Assembly (NCBI GenBank): GCA_048465415.1
Contig: DBFWLO010000019.1
Span: 1 to 64,000, forward strand
Direction of reading: 5' to 3'
Length of the DNA stretch: 64,000 bases
Origin: Scatosoma sp048465415
Lineage (GTDB): Bacteria > Bacillota > Clostridia > Christensenellales > Borkfalkiaceae
The position numbers and the translations under genes were made by a program. Shown in pieces: positions 60,857-64,000 of this stretch. The notes beneath the pieces are model-generated. The model saw only the letters and a list, made by a program, of their open reading frames with translations. It searched no databases and was not told the DNA's origin. How positions within the stretch are numbered: position 1 is the stretch's first letter; the number at the start of each line of letters is the position of its first letter.

Positions 60857-62257
60857 TCAGCCGATCAGGTTCTTGCTCAGCTGCGCGGCCGCGTCGTACA
60901 TATTCCCGATCCATTCCGTAACCGTGGCGCCGCCGCCGTACATATCGTCGATGGTGCCCGTGACGATGGTCTGCCAGTTGATATTGATCGTATTGGAAGA
61001 GGCGAAGACGCCGATGACGTTTTGCAAATTTTCGGTCGAATAGATCGATTCGAAGAAGGACAGCATCTGCGCGGACACGGCGGAACCCTCCGCCTTCGCA
61101 AATTCGAGTCCGCGCTTTACGGGCACGATCCCGCCCTTTGCGTTCCTGACGATCGCCGATGACGCCTCGTCGCCGAACAGATACGCGACGAACTTTTTCG
61201 CAATCTCCTGCTTTTTGGAGGATTTGAGCACGTATACCTGTTCCAGTTTGGAGCACGCCGTCTGCGGATCCTTCTCGTCGAGCGCGAAAGGAGTCGTGAA
61301 GCCGTACTCAAAACCGTCCTCCGCTTTATAAGCGGTCATTTCCGTGGGCAGCCAGGTTCCGCAGGGCATAAACAGCGCGTCGCCTTTGAGAAGAAGCTGC
61401 TGATTGCGCAGATAATTGCCGCTCGTTTCCGTCCAGCTGTTGGAAATCGTATATTTTCCGAGCTCGCCGACCGCGTTGAACACGTTCTCGAACTCCTTGC
61501 TCGCAATCGTCGCCTGGTCGTAGCGCAGAAACTTTTCGAAATTTTCCGTACCGGCGTGCGAACCGAGCATCGCGAACATCATCTCCATCATATACCCGCT
61601 CGTCGGATATACGAACAGACTCTTGTCGCCCTTGACCGCCTCGCCCAGCGCCAGGAATTCGTCCCAGGTCCGCGGCATCATGTATTTGCCCGCGTTTTCT
61701 CCGCTCCCGATCACAGGCGTATAGGGAGCGGCGTGCGGCGCGAATTTGTTCTTGTTGTAGAAAAGCCCGAGCGGGGAATAGAAAAGGGGCAGCATATAAA
61801 CGTCGTCGGGACTGTTCGCGTACGGATTCGTCGCGGAGTTGCCGATCATGCCGTTCATGAATTTGTCTTTCAGTTTCACGTCCTCGCCCGGCACGTTTTC
61901 CTCCAACAGATCGTTGAGCCGCAGGACGGACCTCGTGCGCAGCAGCCGCTCCGTATACCCCGCCGGCTGTCCCACGGGCAAATATACGACGTCCGGCCCC
62001 TTTTTGCCCTGTATCTGCGGGCTGATGATGTCCTCGATCTTCGGATCGGCGACGACGCGTACCTTATACCCTTCGTCCGCATATAATTTTTCGAACCCTT
62101 CCTTGGCCTCGTTCCAGAAGGTCTCGCCGTACGCGCCCGTAAAGGCGGCGACGTAAATCTCCTCGGCGGACGCGGCGTTTCCGCCTCCGCAGCCCGTCAA
62201 TAAACAACTTCCGCCGAGCAGTCCGCATAACCCCAAAGCAATCCATCTTTTTTTCAT
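60857..62257 (-). CDS. Extracellular sugar-binding lipoprotein of the GH112 locus
   Basis: A 466-residue binding lipoprotein with lipobox LLTGC (Cys23). I start at 62257, eight bases after GAGG. It shows the family 1 binding-protein pattern: TGAYGETFWNEAKEGFEKLY, GPDVVYLPVGQ, PLFYSPLGLFYNKNKF and ALFMPCGTWLPTEM. It resembles binding proteins that handle N-acetylhexosamine-containing sugars, but ligand assignment rests on context: GH89 before it and GH112 after it suggest galacto-N-biose or lacto-N-biose type disaccharides. Confidence 0.9.
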   Translation of the reverse strand: MKKRWIALGLCGLLGGSCLLTGCGGGNAASAEEIYVAAFTGAYGETFWNEAKEGFEKLYADEGYKVRVVADPKIEDIISPQIQGKKGPDVVYLPVGQPAGYTERLLRTRSVLRLNDLLEENVPGEDVKLKDKFMNGMIGNSATNPYANSPDDVYMLPLFYSPLGLFYNKNKFAPHAAPYTPVIGSGENAGKYMMPRTWDEFLALGEAVKGDKSLFVYPTSGYMMEMMFAMLGSHAGTENFEKFLRYDQATIASKEFENVFNAVGELGKYTISNSWTETSGNYLRNQQLLLKGDALFMPCGTWLPTEMTAYKAEDGFEYGFTTPFALDEKDPQTACSKLEQVYVLKSSKKQEIAKKFVAYLFGDEASSAIVRNAKGGIVPVKRGLEFAKAEGSAVSAQMLSFFESIYSTENLQNVIGVFASSNTININWQTIVTGTIDDMYGGGATVTEWIGNMYDAAAQLSKNLIG

Positions 62258-62289
62258 TTTCTTTTCCTCTTTATTCATTGATATTTACT

Positions 62290-62308
62290 GCGAAAAATAT
62301 TTTTTCGC
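62290..62308. other. Small hairpin between GH89 and binding-protein genes
   Basis: GCGAAAAA (62290-62297) and TTTTTCGC (62301-62308) are perfect eight-base arms around three bases. On the minus strand the stem is not followed by a T run outside itself, so it is a weak terminator at best. It may attenuate or protect the downstream message. Confidence 0.4.
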
Positions 62309-62322
62309 TCCCGATCCGGCCT

Positions 62323-64000
62323 TTATCTTTCCTCTCTGCGCCGCCGAGATACGGCGAGCGCTCCCGTGCCTAAGAGGATCGCCGCGAGAAACAGCGAACC
62401 GCCCGCGACGGAAGATTTGCAGCCCCCGCCGCCGCTCTCCTTCGCGACTTCCAGCGAGCACCAGGCCTCCGTCAAAGCGTCCTTGGCGGCGTTGACCTGC
62501 TGCTGCGACGCGTCCGCGTTTTCGAGCGCCGCTTTCGCGTCCGCATAGGCGGCCGCGAGGCTCTCCCAGCTCTCTTTGGTATACAGCTTTTCCGTCAGCG
62601 CAGCGCACATATCGTAGACCGTCTGCAAATCCGTTTTGTCCACAGCCGCGATCTCCGCCTTTTCCAGCCCCTCTTCCGCCGCGGTCAGCGCATCGAGCGC
62701 GCTCTGGATCTCCGCCGCGTCCGCTTCGGCATTTTCCAGCGTCTCCGCCGCCTTTTGCAGCGCGTCGGTCAGCCGTTTATAGCTCGCGTAGGTATATCCG
62801 TCCGCTTCGAGCGCGGAGAGCCGGTTCCGCTCCGCCTCCAATAAGGCGCGGCCTTTGCCTAGATCCATTTTCAGCCCCGCATAGGCGGATTCGAGCGCCT
62901 CTCCCGCCTCGATTATCTCCCGCAGCGTCGGCTCCGCCTTATCCAGCACCCCTTTCGCTCTTTCCAAAGCCGCACGCAGCTGCGCCGCGCTTTCGTCCGT
63001 GTAAAGAGTCGTATCGACGTTGGAATATCTCGCGTATTTCGTTTGCAGATCGAGTTTCGCGCCCTCCGTATCGTCGCCGCTCAATGCGCCGATCGCGTTT
63101 TTGAGCGCGATTTCCGCCACGCGGACTTCTCCCTTTTCGGCGTTCGCATTCTCGATCACCGCTTGCGCGTATTCTTTCGCGGCGGTAAAATCCGCCCATT
63201 CCGCGTCGCCCGTGTTCTCGTTCCGCTCGATTTCTTCCGCCGTTTTATAGAGCGCTTCCAGCGCCGATTTATCCGTGTTGTTGGTCTTTTGATACATCTC
63301 CGTGAGCAGGGACGCGTACTTCTTATACAGCCGCGTGATGATCTCCGCATTGTCGCCCGTCGTTTCCGTCGCGTAAGAGGTATAGACCGCGTTCGCGTCG
63401 GGATAATAAGGCGCCGCTAAGTTTTCCGTATCCTTGCGCGCGTTGTAATAGGTATTGTACGGCTCGTACACCCACTTGGTCACGTAATCGTAAGTCTGCG
63501 AGGTGACGCGCGCCTGATAGGTCTTGTTGAAATCGCCCTTGCTCGGGAAAGACGCCGCTTTCGACGCCTTATCCAGTTCGTTGTAGAAATACTCCCAGCG
63601 CACCGCGCACCAGTCTTTGAGATACCCGGCGAGCTGTTTGTTCGCGTAATCGTACACCGCCCAGATCGGCGTGGCGTTATCCGCCATCCAGTATGTCACA
63701 AAGGTGCGTTCGATGACTTCGTAGTAAGCCGCGTCCGCTTCCGTCGCGCCGCGCGATCTCGCGCCTTCGACGCGGCTCCCGAAAAGGAAATTCTCGTTGG
63801 AAGCGAGCAGTTCGTCCATGTCGTAGATGATATCGATGATCATCTGCGTATAGGCTTTGGCCGTCCCGATCGTGTCTTTGGAATAAGCGGGATCGATCTT
63901 TTTATAGATCGGCTGCGCCAGTTCGGACAAGATCTGCCGGGTGACGTCCGTCATATCGTAGAGAAATCCGGGCGTCTGGTTTTCCTTGCCGATCGTATTG
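62323..64000 (-). CDS. GH89 alpha-N-acetylglucosaminidase, C-terminal part, with FIVAR repeats and Cys tail (5' end beyond window)
   Basis: The frame is open to the right edge, so the N-terminal part is missing; 558 codons are visible. The first 190 visible residues match the C-terminal domain of GH89 (NAGLU-type) enzymes: FLYDMTDVTRQILSELA, WAVYDYANKQLAGYLKDW and VRWEYFYNEL. Four FIVAR-like helical repeats follow (YTYASYKRLTDALQKAAETL; YTKESWESLAAAYADAKAAL). The tail is GGGGCKSSVAGG, a hydrophobic stretch and SRRRREER. GH89 releases terminal alpha-linked GlcNAc, found on gastric-type mucins. The catalytic residues lie outside the window, so activity cannot be checked here. Confidence 0.88.
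   Translation of the reverse strand, partial: NTIGKENQTPGFLYDMTDVTRQILSELAQPIYKKIDPAYSKDTIGTAKAYTQMIIDIIYDMDELLASNENFLFGSRVEGARSRGATEADAAYYEVIERTFVTYWMADNATPIWAVYDYANKQLAGYLKDWCAVRWEYFYNELDKASKAASFPSKGDFNKTYQARVTSQTYDYVTKWVYEPYNTYYNARKDTENLAAPYYPDANAVYTSYATETTGDNAEIITRLYKKYASLLTEMYQKTNNTDKSALEALYKTAEEIERNENTGDAEWADFTAAKEYAQAVIENANAEKGEVRVAEIALKNAIGALSGDDTEGAKLDLQTKYARYSNVDTTLYTDESAAQLRAALERAKGVLDKAEPTLREIIEAGEALESAYAGLKMDLGKGRALLEAERNRLSALEADGYTYASYKRLTDALQKAAETLENAEADAAEIQSALDALTAAEEGLEKAEIAAVDKTDLQTVYDMCAALTEKLYTKESWESLAAAYADAKAALENADASQQQVNAAKDALTEAWCSLEVAKESGGGGCKSSVAGGSLFLAAILLGTGALAVSRRRREER

Noticed and set aside
62290..62308. Terminator between GH89 and the binding-protein gene
   Set aside because: The hairpin is only eight base pairs, mostly A-T, and has no T run beyond the stem, so it is listed as an uncharacterised hairpin only.
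1..64000. tRNA, rRNA, CRISPR arrays, insertion sequences, phage genes, LPXTG sorting motifs
   Set aside because: I looked for cloverleaf-like segments, regularly spaced repeats, transposase or integrase motifs and LPXTG tails. None was found; the repeats present are protein modules or short dyads.

Overview
The window reads as a chromosomal stretch from a carbohydrate-degrading Gram-positive bacterium of the Bacillota, most likely an uncultured intestinal Clostridia. The grounds are a PstA/DarA-type c-di-AMP receptor, many AGGAGG ribosome sites, sigma-A promoters (TTGACA-like, 17-base spacer, TATAAT-like), LplB/YtcP-type sugar permeases and a large secretome of lipoproteins. I cannot name the species. 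Apart from one LacI-family regulator, every convincing gene lies on the minus strand, so transcription runs from high to low coordinates.

Reading in the direction of transcription: (1) 64000-52529 holds a secreted GH89 alpha-N-acetylglucosaminidase (cut by the right edge), a lipoprotein binding protein with two permeases, a GH112 galacto-N-biose/lacto-N-biose phosphorylase and a secreted GH95 fucosidase. This looks like a mucin or milk-type glycan operon and ends at a terminator shared with the convergent LacI gene. (2) 51425-52441 (plus strand) is the LacI regulator. A divergent promoter region with TTTACTAAA operator-like sites separates it from a minus-strand operon of secreted surface proteins (51233-43029). 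The same sites flank a second promoter driving a Gfo/Idh oxidoreductase, a GH114-like protein, a third transporter and two multi-domain secreted proteins, down to an acyltransferase-like gene and its terminator (30814). (3) 30804-18387 holds an AraC regulator with its own promoter and terminator, then an operon for GH4 alpha-galactosidase, a nucleoside-hydrolase-like enzyme, a transporter, a GH110-like beta-helix enzyme and a lipoprotein made of repeated binding modules. (4) 18319-2063 holds a lipoprotein with a glycosidase-like barrel under its own promoter, then an operon of a CBM32-like anchor protein, a GH123-like enzyme, a FIVAR protein, a fourth transporter, a second copy of the barrel lipoprotein, two small secreted proteins and a membrane-bound AraC sensor. 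(5) 2002-492 holds a tocopherol-cyclase-like gene, the c-di-AMP receptor and a doubtful small gene.

Together these genes form four Gram-positive glycan-utilisation loci: surface enzymes trim host-type glycans, lipoproteins and permeases import the products, and cytoplasmic enzymes (GH112, GH4, dehydrogenase, nucleoside hydrolase) process them. No transporter ATPase gene is present, so a shared ATPase elsewhere is expected. The most unusual feature is a Cys-containing C-terminal tail (GC[GK]S-like motif, hydrophobic stretch, basic end) on nine secreted proteins. It looks like a protein-sorting signal and is not an LPXTG motif. No tRNA, rRNA, CRISPR array, insertion sequence or phage gene was seen.
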